Shown in pieces: positions 53,709-61,629 of a stretch of DNA of 64,000 nt (positions within the stretch are counted from its first letter, which is position 1; each line of letters starts with the position of its first letter). Position numbers and translations under genes: made by a program. The notes below the pieces were generated by a model, which saw only the letters and a list, made by a program, of their open reading frames with translations, made no database searches and was not told the DNA's origin. Source of the DNA: Acidobacteriota bacterium (GTDB lineage: Bacteria > Acidobacteriota > Terriglobia > Terriglobales > Acidobacteriaceae); NCBI GenBank assembly GCA_003225055.1, contig QIAU01000124.1:1-64000 (forward strand), in the 5' to 3' direction.

Positions 53709-54386
53709 TCAGTTTAAGTCGGTCAACGCCGCCGAGGTGTAGCCTCCTGATTGGCCGTTCAGTGCCACAAGCGTGCGGATTTGCCCTGCCGAGAAGCTGA
53801 GCACTCCGGTATCAAGATTAATGAACTTCTGTCCCGGCGAAGTGAAATACACTTCGTAGTTTCCCGGCGTTAGTACGCTGTAGCTCGAGGCGGTTCCCAA
53901 TGCAAGGTTCGAAATGGTAGGTGACAGCGAACCGATGTTCGTATTGGGCGGCTCCACGTACACATCCTGCGCGCTCAATCCCGGCGATGCATTGATGATG
54001 CGCAGCTTGAAATTGCCGGAGCTAGGCGCGGAATTGTCATCCGTAAGGACCACGTTGCTGATGTTGAAGGAGTAATTCAGCGAAATTAGAGTCAGGTTGC
54101 TGCTGGAGTTAGCCGTCGCAGTGACATCAATGAGAGGGTTTGAAGTGCCCGCAGGCTCCACTTGCAGGTGGCGTGAGCCGGAACTAACTGACATGTACCC
54201 GGAAGCGGTCCCATAGCTGACGCTGGCCACGCTCTTGCCGTCCACCAATAGGCTGAGACTGGCTTCATCGGGCGTGGCATTCAGTAGACGGATGTTCGCA
54301 TTGCTCGATCCGCATCCAACCGAGAGACATGCTATTCCGGCCAACACCAGGGCCACGGCGAGACACAGCCAGGTGCGATTTCGCAT
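53709..54386 (-). CDS. DUF4397 lipoprotein
   Basis: A 225-residue exported lipoprotein. LVLAGIACLSVGCGSS is the signal and lipobox, with Cys25 as the lipidated residue. Two DUF4397 beta-sandwich units are visible: NANIRLLNATPDEASLSLLVDG with SGSRHLQVEPAGTSNP, and NFKLRIINASPGLSAQDVYVEPP with LTPGNYEVYFTSPGQK. The ARLLNA/LRIINASP pattern of each unit is the domain's hallmark. Its biological role is unknown; such proteins are common in acidobacteria and bacteroidetes. It is divergent from the DUF5666 gene across about 180 bp, which contains GGAGGGCG upstream of its start codon on the minus strand. Confidence 0.88.
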   Translation of the reverse strand: MRNRTWLCLAVALVLAGIACLSVGCGSSNANIRLLNATPDEASLSLLVDGKSVASVSYGTASGYMSVSSGSRHLQVEPAGTSNPLIDVTATANSSSNLTLISLNYSFNISNVVLTDDNSAPSSGNFKLRIINASPGLSAQDVYVEPPNTNIGSLSPTISNLALGTASSYSVLTPGNYEVYFTSPGQKFINLDTGVLSFSAGQIRTLVALNGQSGGYTSAALTDLN

Positions 54387-54566
54387 GAGCGCCCTCCTGT
54401 TGAAGGATTTTTGTGACTGAATGCAGGAATGGATGCGCGCGTCTGAAACCAGAGTTGCTGATACTCTGTAAAGAGTCTGTCAAGAACCGTAAAATCGCGT
54501 AGGCCCCTGAGTAAAAGTTCGTAAATGCTGATGGTTCGTCTCCTTCCCGATGCTACAGTCACCTGC

Positions 54567-55787
54567 ATGTACCCCGGGTGGCAGCGCTGGCTAAAACTGT
54601 GGGTTATCGCGGTCGCTGTGCTGATTCTTGCGCTGCAGACCTATTCCCAGAGCCAAGGCCCCGTAAATGCGCAGGTCGCCCGCGTCGCGGGCACGATCAA
54701 GGCCGTGCAGGCGGGTTCAGTCACTCTTACTTCTGATACCGGCAGTGAGGAGGTTGCCCAACTTGCCCCCTCCACCCGCATCTTGCGCGTACCGCCCGGA
54801 CAGAAGGACCTGAAAAACGCAACCCCTGTGCAGGCTGACGATCTGCAGCCGGGAGATCGCGTCTTGGTTCGCGGAACGCCGGCGGCGGACGGCCACTCCA
54901 TTGCCGCCCTTGCAGTCATTGTCATGAAGCAGGCGGATGTGGCAGCCAAACGCGAGCATGATCGCGAAGATTGGCAAAAGCGAGGTGTCGGCGGCCTAGT
55001 CAGCGCCACCGATCCAACCACAGGGAACATCAGCATCACAACCGGCGGATTCGGCGAAAACCGGAGCCTGGTCGTGCACACCGGTGAAGAAACAGTCCTG
55101 CGCCGCTACTTGCCTGGTTCGGTGCGCTTCGACGATGCAAAACCTGCTCCCCTCGACCAGATCAAGCCGGGAGATCAGCTTTGGGCCCGCGGCACCCGCA
55201 GCGAAGACGGCGGCCAGCTTGCCGCCGAAGAAATTGTTTCCGGGACATTCCGCAACATTGCCGGAACCGTCACCGCAGTGGATCAGGCGGGCAACTCGAT
55301 GACCGTGCAGGGCGCCATTCCCAAGGGTACCGTCGTTGTGAAGATCTCACCCGACACGCAAATGAAGAAGCTGCCTCCCGAGATGGCCCGACGTATCGCC
55401 ATGCGGCTAAAGGGCAGCAACGCCGAAGAGGGAGGTTGGAACCCGGCGGCTCGGAATGCCGCTCTTTCCCGGGACCGAGCTAGGTCGGGGGTCGCATCGC
55501 AAGCGCCCCGCCAACCAGGTGGGATGCAGGGTGAACACAGGAATGGCGCGCCTGATTTTCAACGCTTAGTGAGTCGCCTGCCCAGCGGCACGTTGGCGGA
55601 CCTGCAAAAGGGGGATGCCGTCATGATTGTTGCAGCTTCGCGCGGGGCCGGGGAAGCAGTCACCGCAGTCACGCTGTTGGCGGGAGTGGAACCGATCCTG
55701 ACCGCTGCGCCGAATCAAAGCGCATCCATGGTTCTGTCACCGTGGACCTTGGGTTCGTCGAATGGAGAGGCTGCGCCTGAGCCCTAG
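54567..55787 (+). CDS. secreted DUF5666-domain protein
   Basis: A 406-residue exported protein. The ATG at 54567 gives MYPGWQRWLKLWVIAVAVLILALQTYS, a good signal peptide; the ATG at 54525 is an alternative. Three beta-rich DUF5666-like units follow. Each has the pattern V-x-G-x-V-x-x-x-[ND]-x-x-x-x-x-[ILV]-x-[VT] and ends in the PGD-x-[VL]-x-[AV]-R-G motif: DLQPGDRVLVRGTP, QIKPGDQLWARGTRSEDGG and a degenerate LQKGDAVMIV. The C-terminal third is Gln/Arg/Gly-rich and probably flexible. Function is unknown. It ends at 55787, just 8 bases before a possible start of the receptor gene, so the two are likely one operon. Confidence 0.82.
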   Translation: MYPGWQRWLKLWVIAVAVLILALQTYSQSQGPVNAQVARVAGTIKAVQAGSVTLTSDTGSEEVAQLAPSTRILRVPPGQKDLKNATPVQADDLQPGDRVLVRGTPAADGHSIAALAVIVMKQADVAAKREHDREDWQKRGVGGLVSATDPTTGNISITTGGFGENRSLVVHTGEETVLRRYLPGSVRFDDAKPAPLDQIKPGDQLWARGTRSEDGGQLAAEEIVSGTFRNIAGTVTAVDQAGNSMTVQGAIPKGTVVVKISPDTQMKKLPPEMARRIAMRLKGSNAEEGGWNPAARNAALSRDRARSGVASQAPRQPGGMQGEHRNGAPDFQRLVSRLPSGTLADLQKGDAVMIVAASRGAGEAVTAVTLLAGVEPILTAAPNQSASMVLSPWTLGSSNGEAAPEP

Positions 55788-55827
55788 CAAACCGATGCAT
55801 ATTCCCGAGCGTGACTTGAGAAACGAA

Positions 55828-58716
55828 ATGGCTGCGAGCTTCAGATATTTGGCCGTTTTGACCGTAACCGTATTGCTGCTGACGTGCTTTTCACCGGCGC
55901 AGGCGCCAGCCGGAACGCTACGCGGACAGGTTACCGACCCGTCCGGCGCAGTGATCGGAAGCGCCAAGGTAACGGCAAGCGCACAGAGCGGTGCCCGACG
56001 AGTGGTAAACACGGATGCCGCCGGCAACTTCGAAATTGCCGATCTGCCGGCGGGTAGATATAGCGTCACGGTCGCTGCCCGCGGCTTCACAACGCTCGTC
56101 AAGGACGTCCAAGTAACGTCGGGGCAAACGGAACAATTCAATATTCCGCTGGAAATCGAGGTGGAGAAAGAGAAGATCGAGGTGCAGGGAGAAGAGGGAG
56201 CGCAAGTCCAGGTTAACCCTGCCAATAACGCAAGCGGAATCGTGATCAGCGGCAAGGATCTGGAGGCTCTCCCCGACGATCCGGACGAATTGGAGCAAGA
56301 CCTCCAAGCGCTCGCCGGACCCTCGGCGGGTCCCAATGGCGGACAGATCTACATTGACGGCTTCACGGGTGGGCAGTTGCCTCCCAAATCGTCGATCCGC
56401 GAGATCCGCATTAATCAGAATCCGTTTTCCGCAGAGTATGACAAGTTGGGATACGGCAGAATCGAGATCTTTACCAAGCCGGGTACCGACAAGTATCACG
56501 GACAACTTTCCGTGGTGGGCAACAGCTCGGTTCTCAACTCGCGCAATCCTTTCCTAACTGAAGAACCGCCTTATTACTCGACCATCTACATGGGAAACAT
56601 CGGCGGGCCGCTGAACAAGAAAGCATCTTTCTTTTTCGATGTCCAGAGGCGAAACATCAATGAGTTGGCGGTAGTGAATGCCGTTGTGCTCGATCCAAAT
56701 CTGAACCCGATGCAATTCAGCGAAAGCGTGTCGAATCCTAGAACGCGAACCAATCTCGGCTCGCGCCTCGACTACCAACTCAGCCCGAACAACACGCTCA
56801 CCGCCCGCTACCAGTACTTCCACGACACGCAGGACAATGCGGGCGTCGGACAATTTGCCTTGGCGTCCACCGGCTACGACACCGCGTCTTCGGAACAAAC
56901 CCTGCAGATCAGCGACACGCAGATCTTCGGGACGAAGGTCGTGAATGAAACGCGCTTCCAATACATGCGGGACAATAACCGGCAAACTCCGCTGACCACC
57001 GGGCCGACCATTAATGTCATCGGCGCATTCACCGGCGGAGGGAGCAACGCCGGCGCTCTGGCGGATCATACGGATCACTACGAGCTCCAAAATTATGTTT
57101 CACTGGCGTTGGGCGCCCACTTCGTGAAATTCGGAGGGCGTCTGCGAGCAGTACACGAAATAGAAACTTCCGGCGCAGATTTTAATGGCACGTTTACGTT
57201 CTCCTCTCTTGCGGCGTACCAGAGTGCGGAGCAGACACTGGCGTCCGGAGCGACCACAGCGCCAGGCGCGAGTCAGTTTTTGATCAATGCATCTCGGAGC
57301 GGTGGGATTCCCGCGGTCGCTGCCACTGTGGCAGATGCCGGTCTATATGCGCAGGATGACTGGCGGGTGCGTCCCAACGTGACGCTCAGCTACGGCCTGC
57401 GGTTTGAAACGCAGAATGCGATTCACGATCACGCTGATTGGGCGCCTCGCCTTGCGGTTGCCTGGGGAATCGGTGGAGGCGGTAAGAACGTGGCGAAGAC
57501 GGTACTGCGCGCCGGCTACGGCATCTTTTATGACCGTTTCGCTGAGAACTTAGTCCTCAATTCAGAGCGACTAAATGGACTGAGGCAGCAACAATACATT
57601 GTCGCTGCAACAACCATCGCTGCAACAACCAACACGCCAATTAATTTCTTTCCCCTGGTGCCGCCGGTAAACACTCTGCCGGCTTCGCAAACGACGGCTA
57701 CGATCTATCAAATCGATCCGGCTCTGCATGCCGCATACATCATGCAGAGTGCGGTCAGCGTGGAACGACAAGTCACAAAGAACGCGACCGTGACGGTTTC
57801 TTATCTGAACTCGCGCGGCGTGCATCAGTTTTTGTCGAGGAACGCCAATGCGCCGCTGCCCGGCACTCCGTACTCGATAGGCCCGCGCCCCGCCCCTACT
57901 GCAGGCAACGTTGATCAGTACACGTCGGAAGGAACGTTTCGCCAAAATCAGCTCATCACGAATTTCAATATCCGCTTAGGTCAGAAGCTGGCATTGTTTG
58001 GTTATTACTCACTGAACTACGCCAATAGCGATACCTCAGGCGCGTCCAGCTTCCCGTCCAATCAGTACGACCTAGCCCTTGATTACGGACGAGCCTCATT
58101 TGACGTGCGACACCGGCTCTTCCTTGGCGGCACCATCAGCCTTCCCTACGCCTTCAGGCTGAGCCCGTTTTTGGTTGCCAATTCGGGCGCCCCCTACAAC
58201 ATCACTGTGGGTCAGGACTTGAGCGGCGACTCGCTGTTCAATGACCGGCCTGCACTTGCGACAAATATTTCCGGCTCATGCCTGTCGCCGATCGCGGCCT
58301 GCCGCTACACGATTCCCACGCAGGCCTATATTCCCATTCCCGTCAATTACCTGACTGGGCCGCCTCACTTCACCCTGAATCTGCGGCTCAGCAAGACCTT
58401 CGGCTTCGGGCCGGAAAGCACCAGGGGCAGCGGCCCGCCGCAGGGCGATCGCCCGCGTGGAGGCGGTCCGCGCGGGGGCGGCGGCTTTGGGCGCCCCATG
58501 GGTGGACCTTTTATGCTGGGGGCGGCGACGTCCCACCGCTACAACCTGACCTTCAGTGTCAACGCTCGCAACGTGCTGAACCGGGTAAACCTGGCGACTC
58601 CTATCGGGAACCTGAACTCACCTCTGTTCGGAGAATCGAACGCTCTAGCGGGTGGGCCATTCTCCAGCGCTTCCGCCAATCGAAAGCTCGAATTGCAGGC
58701 TGCCTTCAGCTTCTAG
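55828..58716 (+). CDS. Oar-like TonB-dependent outer-membrane receptor with carboxypeptidase-regulatory domain
   Basis: A 962-residue protein from the ATG at 55828, which gives the signal MAASFRYLAVLTVTVLLLTCF; ATGs at 55762 and 55795 are alternatives. A carboxypeptidase-regulatory-like domain follows (GTLRGQVTDPSGAVIGSAKV, then NFEIADLPAGRYSVTVAARG, about 30-115). A plug domain (about 135-250) contains IYIDGFTGGQLPPKSSIREIRINQNPFSAEYD. A long beta barrel takes the rest. A Gly/Arg/Pro-rich insert (GSGPPQGDRPRGGGPRGGGG and more) lies at about residues 868-900. The last strand ends RKLELQAAFSF, with the Phe terminus needed for outer-membrane insertion. Oar proteins act in adhesion, protein import and polymer uptake. 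It follows a DUF5666 gene. Confidence 0.88.
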   Translation: MAASFRYLAVLTVTVLLLTCFSPAQAPAGTLRGQVTDPSGAVIGSAKVTASAQSGARRVVNTDAAGNFEIADLPAGRYSVTVAARGFTTLVKDVQVTSGQTEQFNIPLEIEVEKEKIEVQGEEGAQVQVNPANNASGIVISGKDLEALPDDPDELEQDLQALAGPSAGPNGGQIYIDGFTGGQLPPKSSIREIRINQNPFSAEYDKLGYGRIEIFTKPGTDKYHGQLSVVGNSSVLNSRNPFLTEEPPYYSTIYMGNIGGPLNKKASFFFDVQRRNINELAVVNAVVLDPNLNPMQFSESVSNPRTRTNLGSRLDYQLSPNNTLTARYQYFHDTQDNAGVGQFALASTGYDTASSEQTLQISDTQIFGTKVVNETRFQYMRDNNRQTPLTTGPTINVIGAFTGGGSNAGALADHTDHYELQNYVSLALGAHFVKFGGRLRAVHEIETSGADFNGTFTFSSLAAYQSAEQTLASGATTAPGASQFLINASRSGGIPAVAATVADAGLYAQDDWRVRPNVTLSYGLRFETQNAIHDHADWAPRLAVAWGIGGGGKNVAKTVLRAGYGIFYDRFAENLVLNSERLNGLRQQQYIVAATTIAATTNTPINFFPLVPPVNTLPASQTTATIYQIDPALHAAYIMQSAVSVERQVTKNATVTVSYLNSRGVHQFLSRNANAPLPGTPYSIGPRPAPTAGNVDQYTSEGTFRQNQLITNFNIRLGQKLALFGYYSLNYANSDTSGASSFPSNQYDLALDYGRASFDVRHRLFLGGTISLPYAFRLSPFLVANSGAPYNITVGQDLSGDSLFNDRPALATNISGSCLSPIAACRYTIPTQAYIPIPVNYLTGPPHFTLNLRLSKTFGFGPESTRGSGPPQGDRPRGGGPRGGGGFGRPMGGPFMLGAATSHRYNLTFSVNARNVLNRVNLATPIGNLNSPLFGESNALAGGPFSSASANRKLELQAAFSF

Positions 58717-58750
58717 GGGTGGGTTAGTACCGGCACGACTACTTGCATCT

Positions 58751-60235
58751 TTACTTCCTGCGCCAGCGCGCGCCATCTTTGGTGATCTCCACGACAATTC
58801 CGGCGGCGTTGAGTTCCGCACGAATGGCATCCGAGTGTTTGAAGTTACGGGCGCGCCGAGCCTGTTCCATCTCGGAGATCTTCTTTTCGACCTTGGCATC
58901 GGACAGCTGCTGAGTGTTGGCTGCTGCGATCACTTCCTGGCTTGCTTCCTTCAGCTTCCCTTCCATCTCGGCCCAGTCCAGAACGCGCTGAATCTTCGGC
59001 TGGTCGTCATCTTTCAATACGGCAAAAATCTCGTCGAACTTCTCAACCGCACACAGCAACGGCGCGACATCATCTTTCCTCATCTGGCCGGCATCGGCTG
59101 CGGCGTTGGCCTTACGCACCATCTCAAAAATGGCCCCTTGCGCCTGCGCAGTATTGAGATCGTCTTGCAAGCCGGCACGCATGCGTTCGATGGTCTCTTT
59201 CGCCAGATCCGACATACTCTCGCCGGAACCCTCAGGAAAGCGCTCTGTCGTCAAACGCAGGGTGAAGGTTCGCAAACGCTCGACCGACTCCGCCGCCTGC
59301 TTCAATCCGCTGAACGTAAAGTTGAGCTGATTTCGATAGGGCACCGAAGCCAGCAGGTAACGAATCGACGACGGCTTGTGCCCCTTGAGCACCAGGTCGC
59401 GCGGGGTAAAGAAGTTGCCCAGGCTCTTGGACATCTTTTCGCCTTCCACCAGCAGAAATCTCGCATGAAACCAGAAGTGGACAAAAGGCTTGCCGGTCAT
59501 GGCCTCGGATTGTGCAATTTCGTTTTCATGATGCGGGAAGATCAGGTCTTCGCCGCCGGCATGAAGATCGAAAGTCTCGCCAAGCTCCCCCATGGACATC
59601 ACGGAGCATTCGATATGCCATCCTGGACGCCCGCGACCGATGGGCGTCTCCCAGAAAGCTTCCCCCGGTTTAGGCGCTTTCCACAGCGCGAAATCGCGGG
59701 CATTGTCCTTGTCGTATTCGTCGACATCCACCCGCGCGCCATCTTCCATGCCGGCAAAGTCTTTCTTCGAGAGCTTCCCGTAGTCAGGAAATTTCGCGAT
59801 CCGGAAATAATAAGAGCCATCTTCCGCCCGGTAAGCGAACCCCTTCTTCTCGAGCGACGCGATGAACTGCGCCATGTGCTGAATGTGGTCCGTAGCGCGC
59901 ACCAGTTGGGGCCGCTCGATATTCAGCGTTTCCGTATCTTCCAGGAATGCCTTCTCGTACTTCGCAGTGTATTGCCTGACGCTCACCCCATCGCGCGCCG
60001 AGTTGCGGATGATTTTGTCATCCACATCGGTGATGTTCATGACGTGGCGCACCTGGTAGCCGCTCTGGCGCAGAAAACGGCGCAGCACGTCCACCGCGAT
60101 GAAAGTGCGGAAATTGCCGATGTGCCCGTAGTCGTAAACGGTGGGACCGCAGGCGTACATTCGCACCTGGTTGTCAGCGAGCGGCCGAAATTCCTCAATT
60201 TTCCCGGACAGGGTGTTGAAAAGGCGCAGCGGCAT
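58751..60235 (-). CDS. cysS: cysteinyl-tRNA synthetase
   Basis: A 494-residue class I synthetase. MPLRLFNTLSGKIEEFRPL starts the family. The HIGH motif appears as YGHIGNFRTF at about residues 34-43. The zinc Cys residues are in YACGPTVYDYG, GWHIECSVMSMG and HHENEIAQSEA (about 233-243). The KMSKS motif is GEKMSKSLGNFFTPRDL at about 268-284. DVDDKIIRNSARDG is another signature. The C-terminal domain has MEQARRARNFKHSDAIRAELNAAG and IVVEITKDGARWRR, which binds the tRNA. Length is typical (about 460-490). It charges tRNA-Cys. It stands alone between a convergent receptor gene and the pgsA group, on the same strand as the latter. Confidence 0.97.
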   Translation of the reverse strand: MPLRLFNTLSGKIEEFRPLADNQVRMYACGPTVYDYGHIGNFRTFIAVDVLRRFLRQSGYQVRHVMNITDVDDKIIRNSARDGVSVRQYTAKYEKAFLEDTETLNIERPQLVRATDHIQHMAQFIASLEKKGFAYRAEDGSYYFRIAKFPDYGKLSKKDFAGMEDGARVDVDEYDKDNARDFALWKAPKPGEAFWETPIGRGRPGWHIECSVMSMGELGETFDLHAGGEDLIFPHHENEIAQSEAMTGKPFVHFWFHARFLLVEGEKMSKSLGNFFTPRDLVLKGHKPSSIRYLLASVPYRNQLNFTFSGLKQAAESVERLRTFTLRLTTERFPEGSGESMSDLAKETIERMRAGLQDDLNTAQAQGAIFEMVRKANAAADAGQMRKDDVAPLLCAVEKFDEIFAVLKDDDQPKIQRVLDWAEMEGKLKEASQEVIAAANTQQLSDAKVEKKISEMEQARRARNFKHSDAIRAELNAAGIVVEITKDGARWRRK

Positions 60236-60475
60236 AGAGAGTTCGTGGCTGTGCGTCGAATCCTCAATTCTAGGGGGACGCGAGAAAGAGGGTCAAATCG
60301 AGTCTGGGAGAAGGGAAAGGGACCCCCTTAGAGCCCCCCAACAGTGAGGTGAGAACTGAGTCGAACCTGCATCGACGCTGACTGAGTGGGCGGGTGTGTT
60401 GCGGCCGTGAGTTGGGCGTGGGTGAGCGGCAATGCGCGCGTGGGGTGCCTTTTCTGCTTTGGTAGAGCGCGCGGC
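60236..60475. other. intergenic stretch between cysS and pgsA
   Basis: A 240-base gap ahead of cysS in the minus direction. It is purine- and G-rich ('gggggacgcgagaaagaggg', 'gggagaagggaaagggaccc') and has no recognised gene. A 'gtcccttagagccccccaaca'-like word is likely part of a dispersed element. It should contain the cysS promoter. Confidence 0.4.
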
Positions 60476-61105
60476 TCAGGACTCGCGCGGGCGGATCGGG
60501 TTGCCCAGGTCGTCGATCGGGCGCGGCGGAGGATTTCCCGGCGTCATCAGATTGTGGGAGCGCAAACGCAATCCGACCAGAAAGATGTAGTGCACACCGG
60601 AAATAATGGTGAAGGCTAAAACCGCTCGCAGGCAGGCTTTTCGGGTCAGAGCAATCCATTGCGCGTGGTCAATTTCATAAAGCAGCACGAAAAACACGGC
60701 CGCGACCTGAAAAAAAGTATTGGCCTTGCCGAAAATGCTTGGATTGAAATTGCGCAGGCCGGCAATCGCGTAGAGCACCGCGCCTACTCCCAGAATCGAA
60801 ACATCCCGGCTGAACACGAGTACTGTGAACTTCCAGGGAATCTTGTGCACGATGGAAAGCACTAGGAACATGGTGGTCAGCAAAAGTTTGTCCGCGATGG
60901 GATCAAGATATTGCCCGAGCAAGGTCTGCTGATGAAGCTTGCGGGCCAGCAAGCCGTCAAGCCCATCGCTCAAGCCGGCGAGAACGAACAGCACCAGCGC
61001 CCAGTGGTAGTGCCGGTCAACCAGGTTGATAATCACGAAGGGCACGAACAGCATGCGCAAAAGTGTGAGCTGATTCGGAGCGGTTAACAGCTGCGAAACC
61101 TTCAC
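60476..61105 (-). CDS. pgsA: CDP-diacylglycerol-glycerol-3-phosphate 3-phosphatidyltransferase
   Basis: A 209-residue membrane enzyme making phosphatidylglycerophosphate. The CDP-alcohol phosphatidyltransferase motif D-G-x2-A-R-x8-G-x3-D-x3-D appears as SDGLDGLLARKLHQQTLLGQ and LDPIADK at about residues 46-71. Predicted membrane helices cover about 12-31, 34-48, 90-108, 125-145 and 155-185. ISGVHYIFLVGLRLR lies in the last helix region. The first product in the phosphatidylglycerol and cardiolipin branch is PGP. The start codon overlaps the upstream small gene by 4 bases (ATGA), so they are coupled. The alternative, a phosphatidylserine or inositol synthase, fits the motif less well because of the length and context. 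Confidence 0.9.
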   Translation of the reverse strand: MKVSQLLTAPNQLTLLRMLFVPFVIINLVDRHYHWALVLFVLAGLSDGLDGLLARKLHQQTLLGQYLDPIADKLLLTTMFLVLSIVHKIPWKFTVLVFSRDVSILGVGAVLYAIAGLRNFNPSIFGKANTFFQVAAVFFVLLYEIDHAQWIALTRKACLRAVLAFTIISGVHYIFLVGLRLRSHNLMTPGNPPPRPIDDLGNPIRPRES

Positions 61106-61521
61106 CGCTCGGCGCCCCCGGAAGCACCGGCTGCGCGGGACAGTGCGTCAGCCGGCTCAAGCCCGGTTCGGTTCGTGAAACGCTGGGAGAGCGAGGGAAT
61201 GTTGCCTTCGGGCAGGTCCAGTTCGAGGCGTTCAACCCGGTGCATGGGGAAGAATAGGGTCGCGGCCGAGAAAGGTTCTCCGGCAACCAGCAGGTTGGTG
61301 GCGTCCTCAAACGAAGATAGCTCGAGACCCCGGAAGCTGAGGCCGGCCGGATCGAGCGCCAGCACCGCGCCCCAAAATTTCTCGCGTGGATTGTTGAGCG
61401 TGACGAGCACGACAGCTCCAGCAGGAAACGGACCCACTCCCGTGGGTCCGAAAGCGGCCTTTGAAATGTGCTCGGTAGACTTGTGCGATGTGCCGACAGG
61501 AGGCGTCCGACGTTTCTTCAC
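61102..61521 (-). CDS. conserved short protein upstream of pgsA (unrecognised)
   Basis: A 139-residue soluble protein from a GTG at 61521, which has GGAG 10 bases upstream; a TTG at 61557 is an alternative. FPAGAVVLVTLNNPREKFWGAVLALDPAGLSFRGLELSSFEDA (about 35-77) is a beta-rich, possibly SH3- or PilZ-like segment with Gly and aromatic residues. LFFPMHRVERLELDLPEGNIPSLSQRF follows. The N-terminal 30 residues are basic and probably disordered. I do not recognise a named family, although I believe similar proteins occur in other acidobacteria. Its stop overlaps the pgsA start by 4 bases, which argues for real translation and coupled expression. Confidence 0.75.
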   Translation of the reverse strand: MKKRRTPPVGTSHKSTEHISKAAFGPTGVGPFPAGAVVLVTLNNPREKFWGAVLALDPAGLSFRGLELSSFEDATNLLVAGEPFSAATLFFPMHRVERLELDLPEGNIPSLSQRFTNRTGLEPADALSRAAGASGGAER

Positions 61522-61629
61522 ACTAGCGATTGTCTCCGCCGGAGGCGGACTTTGCAACTAGCGGAACGTAAAACGTCCTCCCCCACAATTGCATAATTAC
61601 GCAACCCTGCTCTCGCAGTTTTGCTCGGT

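Noticed and set aside
58717-58750. Terminator between the convergent Oar receptor and cysS genes.
   Set aside because: The 34-base gap contains no stable stem followed by a T-tract.
60270-60659. A 129-residue minus-strand frame overlapping pgsA's 3' end and the gap before cysS.
   Set aside because: It overlaps pgsA in another frame and its translation is a low-complexity Arg/Pro/Ser mix.
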